From positions 1-38,122 of IMG/VR virus record IMGVR_UViG_3300008267_000133: DNA of 38,122 nucleotides, one strand, 5' to 3'. Made by a program: the position numbers and the translations under genes. How positions within the stretch are numbered: position 1 is the first letter of the stretch; every line of letters begins with the position of its first letter. The stretch is from a virus. Below the pieces are notes generated by a model that saw only the letters and a list, made by a program, of their open reading frames with translations, had not been told where the DNA came from and searched no databases. Shown here piece by piece: positions 6,586 through 15,030 of the stretch.

Positions 6586-7005
6586 TTATGATGCAGAAAT
6601 CAAGTTGGCGTTCATGATCCACTGGAAAGTCTCACCAGCAGCCGGAGCAATGCTTGAACCGTAATCCCAATAACCTACCAGCAAACCACTGGCAGAAGTG
6701 TCGTTATACATAACCGCATAGCGAAACGAAGCAATACCTGAACCTGTAGCTGTCCAGGTTAAAGTCTGATTCACTGCCGCTGCATATGTTCCGCCAGATT
6801 GACTTGACGAAGTAATCGTTACAGCCTGTCCGCCAGAAGTATAACCGCCACCGTTTGCAATCTCTGCAATATCGCCCTTAACTGAATCCGCAGCTAGCGG
6901 TAGCTCGTTGCTTAGATACACTTTGAAGGTGTCAGATGCAAAGTTATGCTGCTTCTCAAAAACAGCTTCGATAAATGGGTTAAACTTGTTAAAAGCTGCC
7001 ATCAT
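6586..7005 (-). CDS. Hypothetical virion/appendage protein
   Basis: A 139-aa protein, Gly/Ser/Thr/Ala-rich and beta-type, beginning MMAAFNKFNPFIEAVFEKQHN and ending FQWIMNANLISAS. The middle (residues 50-110) looks like a small beta domain with SGGTYAAAVNQTLTWTATG. Such 130-150-aa proteins are common at the end of phage tail clusters. The start overlaps the previous stop (TAATG), and the second ATG 3 bp on is equally possible. It is the last gene of the minus arm. Confidence 0.6.
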   Translation of the reverse strand: MMAAFNKFNPFIEAVFEKQHNFASDTFKVYLSNELPLAADSVKGDIAEIANGGGYTSGGQAVTITSSSQSGGTYAAAVNQTLTWTATGSGIASFRYAVMYNDTSASGLLVGYWDYGSSIAPAAGETFQWIMNANLISAS

Positions 7006-7334
7006 TAAATCCTTGTCTTAATAAAATTGATTTTTGGCGATGATAAAACAACGCCTAGAAATTCATCGCCAGTTGTCGCTACTTTAAACTCTTGACTAAC
7101 TTGGCCGCATAAATGCTTTGTTTCTTCCGCGGTTAGCTCGCAAGTTAAAATGTTGACACCATCAAGCACAGCAACAGTTAAGCCACCATTAGCAATCGTT
7201 TTGTCTATGCGCTTTACATTGTCACAGTCAAAAATTGCATACTCAGCAGCCGTTAAATCTGCCGCGTCAATTGGGTTTCCGCTTGCGTCGTTAACTGGCA
7301 GATTAATAGTCTGATACCTAAATTGGTATGGCAT
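7005..7334 (-). CDS. Hypothetical small tail-cluster protein
   Basis: A 109-aa beta-rich protein (YQTINLPVNDASGNPIDAADLTAAEYAIFD, GGLTVAVLDGVNILTCELTAEET). The composition fits the Ig-like or BppU-type N-terminal modules that accompany phage fibres, but no diagnostic motif is visible. It overlaps the next gene by TAATG. Confidence 0.55.
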   Translation of the reverse strand: MPYQFRYQTINLPVNDASGNPIDAADLTAAEYAIFDCDNVKRIDKTIANGGLTVAVLDGVNILTCELTAEETKHLCGQVSQEFKVATTGDEFLGVVLSSPKINFIKTRI

Positions 7335-7897
7335 TAGTTTAGCCTCCCATTAAATTTAAAATCTGATTGCATCATAACATTATACGCAACATCCGGCGAT
7401 ATGCGCGAAGAATAAGCCAATGTAGGCTGAATGCTTGCTGTCACTGTAAAATCTTCAGGATTCGCATCAGGGAAGTTTTGCGTATATTCAAAGTCTGCAA
7501 CGCCGCCTGCATAAGAAAACGCCGCGCCATCAGCCACCAAAACAAAGCCAGTTATCTCAGTGTATGTAAGTGTTGCTGAGCCGCCAGCATAGCTAAATGA
7601 TGCACCATCTACTGCTATTGACCTGTTAAAAAACAGATCAGCAGCAGCGCCAGAATAAGAGTATGCAGCACCGCTGGCATTCAGCTTTCTATTGGCTCTT
7701 AGCGTTGCATTTCCGCCACTATAAGAGAATGATCTGCCGTTAGCGCTTAACTTTCTATTGAGCAACGTGCTGGAAGTGCCACCGGAATAACTAAACGCGC
7801 CGCCGTCAGCCGTTAGTGTATAACCGCCTGGCGGTGCAGCGCTTGGAGTTACTAGCTGCCCGTATGGATTGCGCCCATAAAAGCCTAGACCGTACAT
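7334..7897 (-). CDS. Appendage protein with five FSYSGG-type repeats
   Basis: A 187-aa protein with a Gly/Tyr-rich start, then five copies of a motif L-x-A-x-G-x-x-[FY]-S-Y-[SA]-G-G beginning at residues 28, 50, 72, 94 and 120. The first four are spaced by exactly 22 aa. The motif resembles the 'TADAGSFTLTG' repeats common in phage structural proteins, with FSYSGG in place of FTLTG. The C-terminus (140-187) is a separate beta segment. It overlaps the previous gene by 13 bp. Probably a beta-repeat tail or decoration protein. Confidence 0.7.
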   Translation of the reverse strand: MYGLGFYGRNPYGQLVTPSAAPPGGYTLTADGGAFSYSGGTSSTLLNRKLSANGRSFSYSGGNATLRANRKLNASGAAYSYSGAAADLFFNRSIAVDGASFSYAGGSATLTYTEITGFVLVADGAAFSYAGGVADFEYTQNFPDANPEDFTVTASIQPTLAYSSRISPDVAYNVMMQSDFKFNGRLN

Positions 7898-8379
7898 TTA
7901 AGCGCCCACAATTCGGTTAATCTGTGATAATCGCCATCATTAGGGAATGACTTTATTTTATCCTCGATAGCATCACGCTTGCCTTGGATTGTGCCGTAAT
8001 ACTCAGCGAATAGCTCAGCCTTGCGCTTAACCTTCTCAACCAACGTGTTAACGTCAATTCCTCGCGCCTCAGCCATTGATGCAAGCATAGATATTGGTCG
8101 AACGCCATAAGCCTCATTTACTTGCACGCTCCATGAATCGCGCTCCGTCTGCGTAGTGCCTTCGGTTAGCTTTGCAACCGCCGACTCAAACCATGCCGTA
8201 GCCTCTGCAATCTTTTTAGCCTTCTCTGCTGGCCAAGGATTGTAAGAAGTGATCAAGTTATTAGTGCGCTCATCGCTCGCAGTTGATACCCATTCACCGG
8301 ACTGTAGCTGTTCAATCTGAACCCCCTCTTTGGCAAGGAAGTCGTGTAAGCCAATGCCCTTTTCAATGTAGTTAATCAT
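7885..8379 (-). CDS. Hypothetical protein of the appendage cluster (possible fibre assembly factor)
   Basis: A 164-aa mostly helical protein. The N-terminus has LHDFLAKEGVQIEQLQSGEW. The C-terminal half (about 95-150) is a helical pair (AEARGIDVNTLVEKVKRKAELFAEYYG, KRDAIEDKIKSF) like the C-terminal helices of many tail-fibre assembly chaperones (DUF4376-type). It follows the beta-rich gene at 8376-9242 by ATGA overlap, the position expected for a fibre chaperone. This call is inference from shape and position. Confidence 0.55.
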   Translation of the reverse strand: MINYIEKGIGLHDFLAKEGVQIEQLQSGEWVSTASDERTNNLITSYNPWPAEKAKKIAEATAWFESAVAKLTEGTTQTERDSWSVQVNEAYGVRPISMLASMAEARGIDVNTLVEKVKRKAELFAEYYGTIQGKRDAIEDKIKSFPNDGDYHRLTELWALKCTV

Positions 8380-9242
8380 TGAATACCACCTCTTAACATT
8401 GCCTGCGGTGCGCCTGCGTTCATTGTTGCCGACATTGCGCCTGGTGTTGTTGCTGGCAATGCTGTGTGATATGCAGCGCTAGAAGCTGACCAGTAAGACA
8501 CTGGATTATTTTCAAAAGTGTTGCCTGCCGCACCAGTCCAAACAATGTTGGTGCCGGTTGCCATTATTTGTGGCGCTCCATTACTCACCACCGCAAATCC
8601 GTAGACGCCTTGACCAAGTTTTAAGTCCACTGTTATTGGCTTAATTCCAGTTGTGGAAGTGTCAACAGTACCCAAATCAGCAAGCAGTGTGAATGTGCTG
8701 TCGTAATCGTTGCCTGTGTCTGATTGCTTAGTTAAGTTGTAAATCCCTACGCGCATTGTTGAGCCAGCCGCAAGGGCTGTAACTCTAAATGCAATAGTTG
8801 TTAAACGGCATGGAGCAATAATTAAGTGAGGCGCAACATACATTGTGTTAGCTGTTAATGTTAGTGTACCTCTAATGCCAACAGCCTGCCCAGTCAGCGA
8901 GTACGCCACCTTGTTAAGCATCCTAGAGCCAAAAGCTCTAGCATCAGTTGGAACGTAAACGCGCTTGGCTCCAGCAGGGAAATCAATCTTTGACGTTGTG
9001 CCTAGCGAGTTATTAAACACGTTAACGCGCACAAGCGTAGTCGACGCGCTTAGGTAGCCTTCGCCAAGTTCCCAGTTGTTCGCGGTATCTTCTATGCGAT
9101 ATGGGAAAACATGATTCAAACCGTAAAAACTATTGAAAGTCTGACCGTATACATAGTTAGCAGCATCAACAATAGCGCCGGCAAGTGTTAAGTTGCCAGT
9201 GCCTGTGCTTGTGCTTGTTTCTGCAATGTTATTTGCGCTCAT
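8376..9242 (-). CDS. Tail appendage/fibre-like protein
   Basis: A 288-aa protein. Its N-terminus has the motif AETSTSTGTGNLTLAGA (6-22), seen at the start of many phage fibre-associated proteins, followed by an adaptor-like region (YRIEDTANNWELGEGYLSASTTLVRVNVF). The C-terminal 170 aa look like a jelly-roll beta domain (TLTLTANTMYVAPHLIIAP, MRVGIYNLTKQSDTGNDYDS). Probably a virion appendage with a carbohydrate-type beta domain. The receptor is unknown. Confidence 0.65.
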   Translation of the reverse strand: MSANNIAETSTSTGTGNLTLAGAIVDAANYVYGQTFNSFYGLNHVFPYRIEDTANNWELGEGYLSASTTLVRVNVFNNSLGTTSKIDFPAGAKRVYVPTDARAFGSRMLNKVAYSLTGQAVGIRGTLTLTANTMYVAPHLIIAPCRLTTIAFRVTALAAGSTMRVGIYNLTKQSDTGNDYDSTFTLLADLGTVDTSTTGIKPITVDLKLGQGVYGFAVVSNGAPQIMATGTNIVWTGAAGNTFENNPVSYWSASSAAYHTALPATTPGAMSATMNAGAPQAMLRGGIQ

Positions 9243-9244
9243 GC

Positions 9245-10039
9245 TTAACCCGCCGCAACTTCAAATTGAATTTCAGGAACGCCGCTTGTTGTGCCGTCAG
9301 TGTAGACGATTGTGCGAAGTGCTGATGTATCATAAATCACAGGCAAGCCAGTTTTCAAAAAGTCGTGAGCGTCGCCGTCATTGTTGATCTTGACTCGACC
9401 ATTCCACAGTCTGCGCATAACATGCACATTGAACGTGCCAGCCGTTGCAACCGTACCAACCACGCGCTCTATTTTTTGTATTCCGGTGTCACCTGACTGT
9501 AATGGCATGTAGAACATACGACCGACAGCCATGCCGCTAAATGCAGCCACTGCGCTAGTGGTGCGACCTGTAGTACCATTTTGGTTTGTGTAAAACACTT
9601 GGAAAGATGGAGTGCCTGTAAAAGCTGTTACCGCTTCAATCCAAATTTCTGTATTCAAGTAACTGCCGTCAGGAATTCTCGCGGCATAACTTGGTTGACT
9701 TGCAAGCGTGGTGTCAGCGTTAAACGCATAAGCGCCGCAACTAAACACGCAATCATAAACAGAGAAGCGACATGCAACGCTTGAGCTAAACTGAACTCCT
9801 GACAAATAACCAGTTGAGCTTGCAGGAAATGCGTTTAATACCGGATAGCCAGCGTCGGTATCTGTTGGCACTACGCCCGCTGCCGTGTTACCAATCGCCA
9901 AAGTGCCCGCGCCTGGATTGCCAGCTAAGTCAAAAAGTGAAAACGGAAAACCTGCAACAGTTGTGCGTGATGCGGTTTTTAAATAAGTTGGTCGCTGAGA
10001 CTGTGCCGCGATTAGTTGATCTAGTGATGTGATTGCCAT
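9245..10039 (-). CDS. Phage structural protein (unknown role)
   Basis: A 264-aa protein starting MAITSLDQLIAAQSQRPTYLK, then TASRTTVAGFPFSLFDLAGNPGAG. I recognise this type of start from hypothetical virion proteins of many tailed phages. The body is beta-rich with an aromatic centre (VSSSVACRFSVYDCVFSCGAY). No enzymatic motif is seen. It sits between the holin and the appendage genes and abuts both, so it is probably late and virion-associated. Confidence 0.6.
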   Translation of the reverse strand: MAITSLDQLIAAQSQRPTYLKTASRTTVAGFPFSLFDLAGNPGAGTLAIGNTAAGVVPTDTDAGYPVLNAFPASSTGYLSGVQFSSSVACRFSVYDCVFSCGAYAFNADTTLASQPSYAARIPDGSYLNTEIWIEAVTAFTGTPSFQVFYTNQNGTTGRTTSAVAAFSGMAVGRMFYMPLQSGDTGIQKIERVVGTVATAGTFNVHVMRRLWNGRVKINNDGDAHDFLKTGLPVIYDTSALRTIVYTDGTTSGVPEIQFEVAAG

Positions 10040-10482
10040 TATTTGCCCGTCCTATCCGTTTGCACTTCTTTTGTTTTTTCGTAAGTGCGATATGCGCCAA
10101 GTCCTAGTATACCAAAAAGTATCTGCATTGTTATCGTGGTGTCTAGCGCAGGAAACTCGCCAACATAATCAAACACGACTCGCGCCACAAAACGCGCTAT
10201 TGGCTCAATTACAGCAGCATAAGCTAGGCCAAAAGCGCCAATCCACATTACAGCAGGACGCGCGCCAGCAACAAACACTGAAGGATGCTGAGCTTCCACT
10301 TTGTTAATCTCAATCTGACCAAGCATCAAGTTAACTTCTGCCTGTAGTTTTGCTAAATCTCCGTCTTGCTTCAGCTTTTCGAGCTTATAAAGCTCTTCTG
10401 CTCGCTTAGATGGATCCGGCCAAATCTTTTCAATCGCAGTCTTGCCAATTTCAAACAGTGCGCTCAGTGGGTCGAAGCTCAT
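10039..10482 (-). CDS. Three-TM holin (GTA_holin_3TM-like)
   Basis: A 147-aa protein. The N-terminus is amphipathic and helical (residues 1-60, including KIWPDPSKRAEELYKLEKLKQ). Hydrophobic segments follow at about 68-95 (SVFVAGARPAVMWIGAFGLAYAAVIEP) and 115-130 (MQILFGILGLGAYRTYEK). The RP-x-x-W and GLGAYRTYEK motifs match the 3-TM holin superfamily. It lies two genes downstream of the endolysin and overlaps the small membrane gene by ATGA. It would permeabilise the inner membrane at lysis. Confidence 0.85.
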   Translation of the reverse strand: MSFDPLSALFEIGKTAIEKIWPDPSKRAEELYKLEKLKQDGDLAKLQAEVNLMLGQIEINKVEAQHPSVFVAGARPAVMWIGAFGLAYAAVIEPIARFVARVVFDYVGEFPALDTTITMQILFGILGLGAYRTYEKTKEVQTDRTGK

Positions 10483-10676
10483 TTAGCCCCCACTGGAGCC
10501 TTTGTAAGCTCTCGCACAAATGCGCCTAATACGCTGATGACGATAAACGAAACGCCGTACCACGCGCCCAAATATTGCTGTAACAGGCTAAAGTTAAGCT
10601 CTAAAACACCAAGCACCAAGACAAGAATTTGCAGCATGTAAGTTTTACTTTTGAGTCTAGCTATGATTGCACTCAT
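10479..10676 (-). CDS. Small two-TM lysis-cassette membrane protein
   Basis: A 65-aa protein with the pattern LKSKTYMLQILVLVLGVLEL, then LGAWYGVSFIVISVLGAFVRELT: two hydrophobic segments (about 13-32 and 37-55) between charged ends. This is a widespread phage type (DUF7940-like) found next to endolysins. It overlaps both the endolysin and the 3-TM holin by ATGA, so a holin or antiholin role is inferred. Confidence 0.7.
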   Translation of the reverse strand: MSAIIARLKSKTYMLQILVLVLGVLELNFSLLQQYLGAWYGVSFIVISVLGAFVRELTKAPVGAK

Positions 10677-11047
10677 TGTTTCACCTCGATTTGATAGTGT
10701 GGTAAGTCTTTAAATGTTTTCCAATCTCCGCCCCAAGTAATTTTGACACCAAGCTCATCAGCCGCTTTTTTCATTGCCTCAGCAACTAAGCCAAAAGGCT
10801 TTGGGTTATTCCAATCAACAGGTAAAGGCACAATGTCAACAGCTTGCCCGATAATATGGCGACTGCTCATTGTGCGAGTGAACCCTTTTTCAAGCAACTC
10901 AGCTTGGCGCTCTTTGGTGCGCAGCCCTTCAATGACAGTGAAGTCAACAGGCGACAACTCTAGCGCACGCTTAACAACCTTAACCAAGTCGGCATTTACG
11001 CCGACAAGGTTTTTTGTTGATCTATCTCCGAGAATAAACTTAGCCAT
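10673..11047 (-). CDS. Endolysin, M15 family L,D-/D,D-peptidase
   Basis: A 124-aa protein with the full zinc peptidase M15 motif set: EGLRT (41-44), SSRHIIGQAVDI with H64 and D71, and the C-terminal DLPHYQI with D114 and H117. The zinc ligands are H64, D71 and H117. It would cut peptidoglycan cross-link or stem peptides. It is short, with no signal peptide or wall-binding domain, so export depends on the adjacent holin. It overlaps the tailspike end by 8 bp. Confidence 0.9.
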   Translation of the reverse strand: MAKFILGDRSTKNLVGVNADLVKVVKRALELSPVDFTVIEGLRTKERQAELLEKGFTRTMSSRHIIGQAVDIVPLPVDWNNPKPFGLVAEAMKKAADELGVKITWGGDWKTFKDLPHYQIEVKQ

Positions 11048-13067
11048 AAACCCACCCCGAAGATGTAAAACAGAAAGTAGATTGCCCGCCAGCAGCAGGC
11101 GTTGCGTTTGTCAGTATGTCACCAATCGCCCAAGTTCCCGTAGCTGGAGTTGAAGTTACTGAGTTTAGAGCAAGACTATTCACATAAGGCCGCACGCTAT
11201 TAACTGACGAACAGGAATAAGCAGTTATGCCGCTAAACTCTACATTTATGCCAGCTACGCTAGGCGCTCCGTAAGGATAAATGCGAAGAACAATTGATGT
11301 GACTGCAACAGATGGCCTAACGGCCACTGTAAACAATTTCCAATCGCCCTTCTTAATGTGTAAATCTTCATCACCAAAGCTGTAATCACGACTACCCGCC
11401 GCATTTGTACCGTTTACATCAACTGTAAAATAGCTTGCAGCCGCTGGCGCTCCAGTGTGCTTAATCATCATCGTTAACACAACATAGTCATTTGCCGCTG
11501 CGATAATTGGCACAGTCCTAGACGCCGGAGATCCAGACGTAACGAAAGATTCTGTTACCATTGCCTTTCCGTCCATTGGTGATGTTCCGCGCTCAACACC
11601 TACGGAAGCCCTATATATTGCACTTGTTTTGACGCTTGGCGGAACTGTTGTAAATCTACTCTCCATTTTAGAGCAGTAACTAAGGCCGATTGATGCCGTG
11701 TTTATTTCAGGAATACTATTCACGATTCCGTCTAGGTTTGGAAAAGTTGCGTTGTAGCATGGCTCTCCAACTACTTGGTATGGCGAATAAGTTTCGCTGC
11801 TGTTGCCGCATAAAACATACGTGCTAACAGATGATGCGGCTAAAATAGTGCATGGATCAATACTGTACGGGCCGCGCAGAGACTGGATATTGTAAAGCGC
11901 TAAACCTGTGTTAGCTTCAAAGTAACTCCCGCCTAGGTTTGCCCCTTCATAACCCCCTGTGATTTTTACCGGATTTGGCATACCCTCAAGTAGATTCCCA
12001 CTTTCAATGACAGAATGCGCAGATATATCAAGCCCTCCATTTATTTGCTGCCCAGCTTTGTTGTCGATAAACCTAAACATATTCCAAGCTGTGCCGTTTA
12101 AATTTCGACAAATCCATCCGTTTCGGTTAATCACACTGTCTTTGATTGTGATATCTGCCATTGTTGGCTCTATTGATGTAGTGCCAATGTACATATCAAA
12201 AGCAGATGTAAAGTCAAAAACGCCGATGCGCTCAAATGTGCAGTCATAACCGTATAGCGGTCCGCTAGTCACAACGCCAGATACGTCAAAGCCAAACGCC
12301 CTAATGCAAGTAGAGCCTGGCTTTCTGATGACGTTAAAGCCAAAAAAATATGAGCCTCGAGCAGAGCTATTTTGCCTAAATCTAAACGCATCCGAGCCAT
12401 TGTGATCAATATAAAATGTTGGCAGCTTTTGAACATCGTTAAAAATTGGAAGCTCATACGCATAAACAGGTAGCCTGCCAAGGCCAACAATAATTATTGG
12501 ATTAGCAGGCATGTTTATTTCGCGAGTCAATCTGTAGGTGGCAAGCCTGATAAGAGCCAAAGGCTTGTTGGATGCTAGCCAATTTTCGATAGCTGTCGAA
12601 TCATCAGCAACCATATCACCAACAGCGCCAAACTGCTCTGGCGTAACGTAAGAATCTGCAACCCGCCCAACATGACTAGCCAGCACACCCGATATTGATA
12701 CGGTTGATGTTTGGCTTGCAAGGCTTGCAACATCTATTAAGCCGCTAACCCGTGGTGAATATCCTTTTTGCGAACCGCTTTTATTAAAAAGCTGAATCGA
12801 ATATGCAGACTCTCCGGCATAAAGCCCAACCTTTATTTGCTTCACACTGCCGCTGTATTGTGGTTGTCCTGCGCCGTTTAGTGTAATTGGCTGAGAAAGT
12901 AAAACCTCGCTGCCGTTATCCTGCACAGCGTATACATTAATGCGATTAGCTGGCTGGTTTTTTGGATCTGAGTCTTGGCGGCCAAAATAAACAGAACCCG
13001 CCGAAAGCGGATTGCCGTTAGTCGGATCAACAAACTGAATAAATGGATTTATAACTTGGTAGCTCAT
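11040..13067 (-). CDS. Tailspike with P22-type head-binding domain
   Basis: A 675-aa protein. Residues 1-115 match the P22 tailspike head-binding domain (INPFIQFVDPTNGNPLSAGS, YFGRQDSDPKNQPANRINVY, SQPITLNGAGQP, SGSVKQIKVGLYAG, YSIQLF). A linker follows, then the beta-helix entry motif TPEQFGAVGDMVADDSTAIENWL (142-164), like pectate-lyase-fold spikes. The C-terminal 200 aa look like a trimerisation or carbohydrate-binding beta domain. It would bind, and possibly cleave, host surface polysaccharide. Catalytic residues cannot be picked by eye. It has its own promoter after the terminator at 13120-13142. Confidence 0.9.
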   Translation of the reverse strand: MSYQVINPFIQFVDPTNGNPLSAGSVYFGRQDSDPKNQPANRINVYAVQDNGSEVLLSQPITLNGAGQPQYSGSVKQIKVGLYAGESAYSIQLFNKSGSQKGYSPRVSGLIDVASLASQTSTVSISGVLASHVGRVADSYVTPEQFGAVGDMVADDSTAIENWLASNKPLALIRLATYRLTREINMPANPIIIVGLGRLPVYAYELPIFNDVQKLPTFYIDHNGSDAFRFRQNSSARGSYFFGFNVIRKPGSTCIRAFGFDVSGVVTSGPLYGYDCTFERIGVFDFTSAFDMYIGTTSIEPTMADITIKDSVINRNGWICRNLNGTAWNMFRFIDNKAGQQINGGLDISAHSVIESGNLLEGMPNPVKITGGYEGANLGGSYFEANTGLALYNIQSLRGPYSIDPCTILAASSVSTYVLCGNSSETYSPYQVVGEPCYNATFPNLDGIVNSIPEINTASIGLSYCSKMESRFTTVPPSVKTSAIYRASVGVERGTSPMDGKAMVTESFVTSGSPASRTVPIIAAANDYVVLTMMIKHTGAPAAASYFTVDVNGTNAAGSRDYSFGDEDLHIKKGDWKLFTVAVRPSVAVTSIVLRIYPYGAPSVAGINVEFSGITAYSCSSVNSVRPYVNSLALNSVTSTPATGTWAIGDILTNATPAAGGQSTFCFTSSGWVYG

Positions 13068-13086
13068 GGCTTTGTCCTAAATTAAT

Positions 13087-13114
13087 TTTGTACAGTATAG
13101 CGCCAATTTAGCAA
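13087..13114 (-). promoter_or_regulatory. Late promoter region upstream of tailspike
   Basis: On the minus strand a TTGCTA (13109-13114), 16-bp spacer, TACAAA (13087-13092) pair overlaps the element GCGCTATACT (13094-13103). That element also occurs upstream of gp4 (19677-19686) and the small-terminase-like gene (30059-30068). Which -10 is used is unclear. It lies just beyond the upstream terminator, so it allows separate spike transcription. Confidence 0.5.
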
Positions 13115-13119
13115 TGAAA

Positions 13120-13142
13120 AAAGCCGCTATTTTTGCGGCTTT
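13120..13142 (-). terminator. Rho-independent terminator after gp16/microprotein
   Basis: Minus-sense stem AAAGCCGC and GCGGCTTT with a 7-nt loop, followed by further Ts (complement 13117-13120). It separates the ejection-protein operon from the tailspike. The stop codon of the 27-aa frame 13127-13210 is inside the loop. Confidence 0.85.
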
Positions 13143-13210
13143 CTCAGTTTAAAAAAGTCTATGACATACCAGAACCATGCTAGACACAACCAACAAAGCC
13201 ATATACTCAT
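13127..13210 (-). CDS. 27-aa hydrophobic microprotein after gp16
   Basis: A short frame starting by ATGA overlap with the gp16-like stop and ending in the terminator loop. It reads MSIWLCWLCLAWFWYVIDFF followed by a basic tail KLRKPQK, a single membrane segment very rich in Trp and Cys. The stop/start overlap supports translation. No homologue is known to me. Confidence 0.5.
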   Translation of the reverse strand: MSIWLCWLCLAWFWYVIDFFKLRKPQK

Positions 13211-15030
13211 TTTAGTGCTTCCTGTACTCGTTTTTCGGTTTTTCTGCGACCTGCAGCATCTTTAGCGAACTTTATACCTGATAATACCGGAGTTGGGACG
13301 CCAGTGCCAGCAGTCATCATCATATCCATTGCGGCAAGTAATGCAGATGATGTGTTTGAATTGTTGACAGCGTTAGGCTGGGCAACAAAAACATCACGAG
13401 CAATGTCATTTAAATCCTTTAATTGTTCAGCACCTTTTTTGCCAAAAATCTTTTGCAGCTTGCCGTTTTTATCTAGTGACATGATTGTGCGGTTAAGTTG
13501 TGCGGGGCTAATCATTGGATTGCCATTTGGATCTCTGCCAACGCCTTTTGTTGCTTCGTCGCGTATATGGCGAACCGTTGCGGCTTGCATTTCTCTCCAA
13601 GCTGCCATGCCTTCTTGACCTTGAGTTTGCAGCAATCTGCGAACTTCGTTCAAGTCATTAACTGAGCCATTGGTGACAACTTTATCAACAATGTTTTCAA
13701 GCGCTATTTGACGATCATCAGAGCCGCGCTTAGTGCCAAGAATATTCTTGATTATGCCAATACGCTCGTAGTTGTCGCCGTATTGCTTGCGCAGCTTTCT
13801 AGCGGCTTGATACTTTTCACCGCCTGCGTTAGCTGTTGACTCGTCAATGATGCTTTTAAGTTCAGCAGCTACTCGCAAGTTATTTGCGTCAGCGCCTTTT
13901 GAAAACTTATTGATCGACTTTCTCAAGCGCTCAGCATCGTTTAGCGTCATATCTCCAATCTGTAAAGTGCCGTCCATCAGCGAGCCTTTGCCAACTCCCT
14001 GCACTTCAATTTGCTTTGCTACTGCTTGCATGATTGGAGCTAAACCAGCCTCTGCTCTGTTGTCGTTTAAGTATTGAGCCACTGATTGCAAAGAAACTGG
14101 CTCGTTAGTTTCGCCCGCTTTCTCCGCTTCTTTATATGCAACGCGGATCCTAACCTTGTCAGCAGCAGCGCGTTTACGCAATGCCTCATCAACCTTCTGC
14201 CCAGTTTGCAGCTTGTATGCTGTTTCAGGAAGCTCTGTGCCAGTTTCATCAAGGAAAGCATCAAAGTTTTGCACAAGCGCTTGATTCTGCTCATTCATGC
14301 GCTGACGTATTGGTGCGCCTGCATCAGCTTGTTTTGCTGTCTCGCGCTCAAACTGTTGTTGTGCAAAGTCTTGCGTTGCTTGACCTTTAGTTAGCTTAAT
14401 TGGTACCGGTAGCGATTCAGCCCTAGCTAGTCTCTGAGCTTCTAAACCGCCGGCAGCTTCAGCAGCGCCGATTGATCTAGCCGGCGCTTGTTGTGCTGGC
14501 ATGATTGATTGTGCAGCTTCAGTAACGACAGGTTTGGCAGCTTGCATTGACGCTCTAGCAGCCTGACCAGCGCCAGCAACCTGAGCAGGGCTAAACGCCG
14601 CCAAAGTAGGCGGTAGCAATGCGGCAGCCTCGCCAACAGCGCCAGCAATCTCTTGGCCTGCTTGTGTCCTTGGTGCGTATGTTCCGCGCTCAGCGTAGCG
14701 CTGCGCAGTGTCAGCCACTCGCTGTACGCCTTGCTGTGTGCCAAACTCGCCTGCCGAAATTGCATCAACTAAACCAGTGCCAACCCCTTGCGCATAACCT
14801 AAAGCACCAGTTGTTGCGCCAGTTCCTAAAGTGCCGATTGTTTCAGCTAAGCCTACAACATCTTGAATAAAGTTGGTTTCAGGTTTTACCCTCGGCTCAT
14901 CTGCTTCAATAGGGTTGCCAGCATCGTCAAATAATGGAATATCTGACGACGCCGACTGCTTTTTTGCATCAAACTGATCAAAAGGATTGGCAGCCGATGC
15001 AGTATCAAACTGATCAAATGGATTAGCCAT
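13207..15030 (-). CDS. DNA ejection protein, P22 gp16-like
   Basis: A 607-aa protein, close in length to P22 gp16 (609). It begins with three copies of NPFDQFD-type repeats (residues 3-9, 15-21) and a Pro/acidic segment. An Ala/Gly-rich hydrophobic region follows (about 45-90, GTLGTGATTGALGYAQGVGTG) that could insert in membranes. The long helical body has repeated Q/A/R-rich helices. Position after the gp7- and gp20-like genes matches the P22 order 7-20-16. The three internal proteins are expelled into the host envelope to carry DNA. Confidence 0.8.
   Translation of the reverse strand: MANPFDQFDTASAANPFDQFDAKKQSASSDIPLFDDAGNPIEADEPRVKPETNFIQDVVGLAETIGTLGTGATTGALGYAQGVGTGLVDAISAGEFGTQQGVQRVADTAQRYAERGTYAPRTQAGQEIAGAVGEAAALLPPTLAAFSPAQVAGAGQAARASMQAAKPVVTEAAQSIMPAQQAPARSIGAAEAAGGLEAQRLARAESLPVPIKLTKGQATQDFAQQQFERETAKQADAGAPIRQRMNEQNQALVQNFDAFLDETGTELPETAYKLQTGQKVDEALRKRAAADKVRIRVAYKEAEKAGETNEPVSLQSVAQYLNDNRAEAGLAPIMQAVAKQIEVQGVGKGSLMDGTLQIGDMTLNDAERLRKSINKFSKGADANNLRVAAELKSIIDESTANAGGEKYQAARKLRKQYGDNYERIGIIKNILGTKRGSDDRQIALENIVDKVVTNGSVNDLNEVRRLLQTQGQEGMAAWREMQAATVRHIRDEATKGVGRDPNGNPMISPAQLNRTIMSLDKNGKLQKIFGKKGAEQLKDLNDIARDVFVAQPNAVNNSNTSSALLAAMDMMMTAGTGVPTPVLSGIKFAKDAAGRRKTEKRVQEALK

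Noticed and set aside
11040-11047. Spanin genes (Rz/Rz1) near the endolysin
   Set aside because: No frame with a lipobox or with an N-terminal anchor plus periplasmic coiled coil was found around the lysis genes. Absence by eye is not proof.
14442-14768. 108-aa open frame on the minus strand inside the gp16-like gene, and other shadow frames there
   Set aside because: Composition (Leu/Arg/His-rich) is typical of an out-of-frame reading of Ala/Gln-rich coding sequence, and it has no ribosome site.
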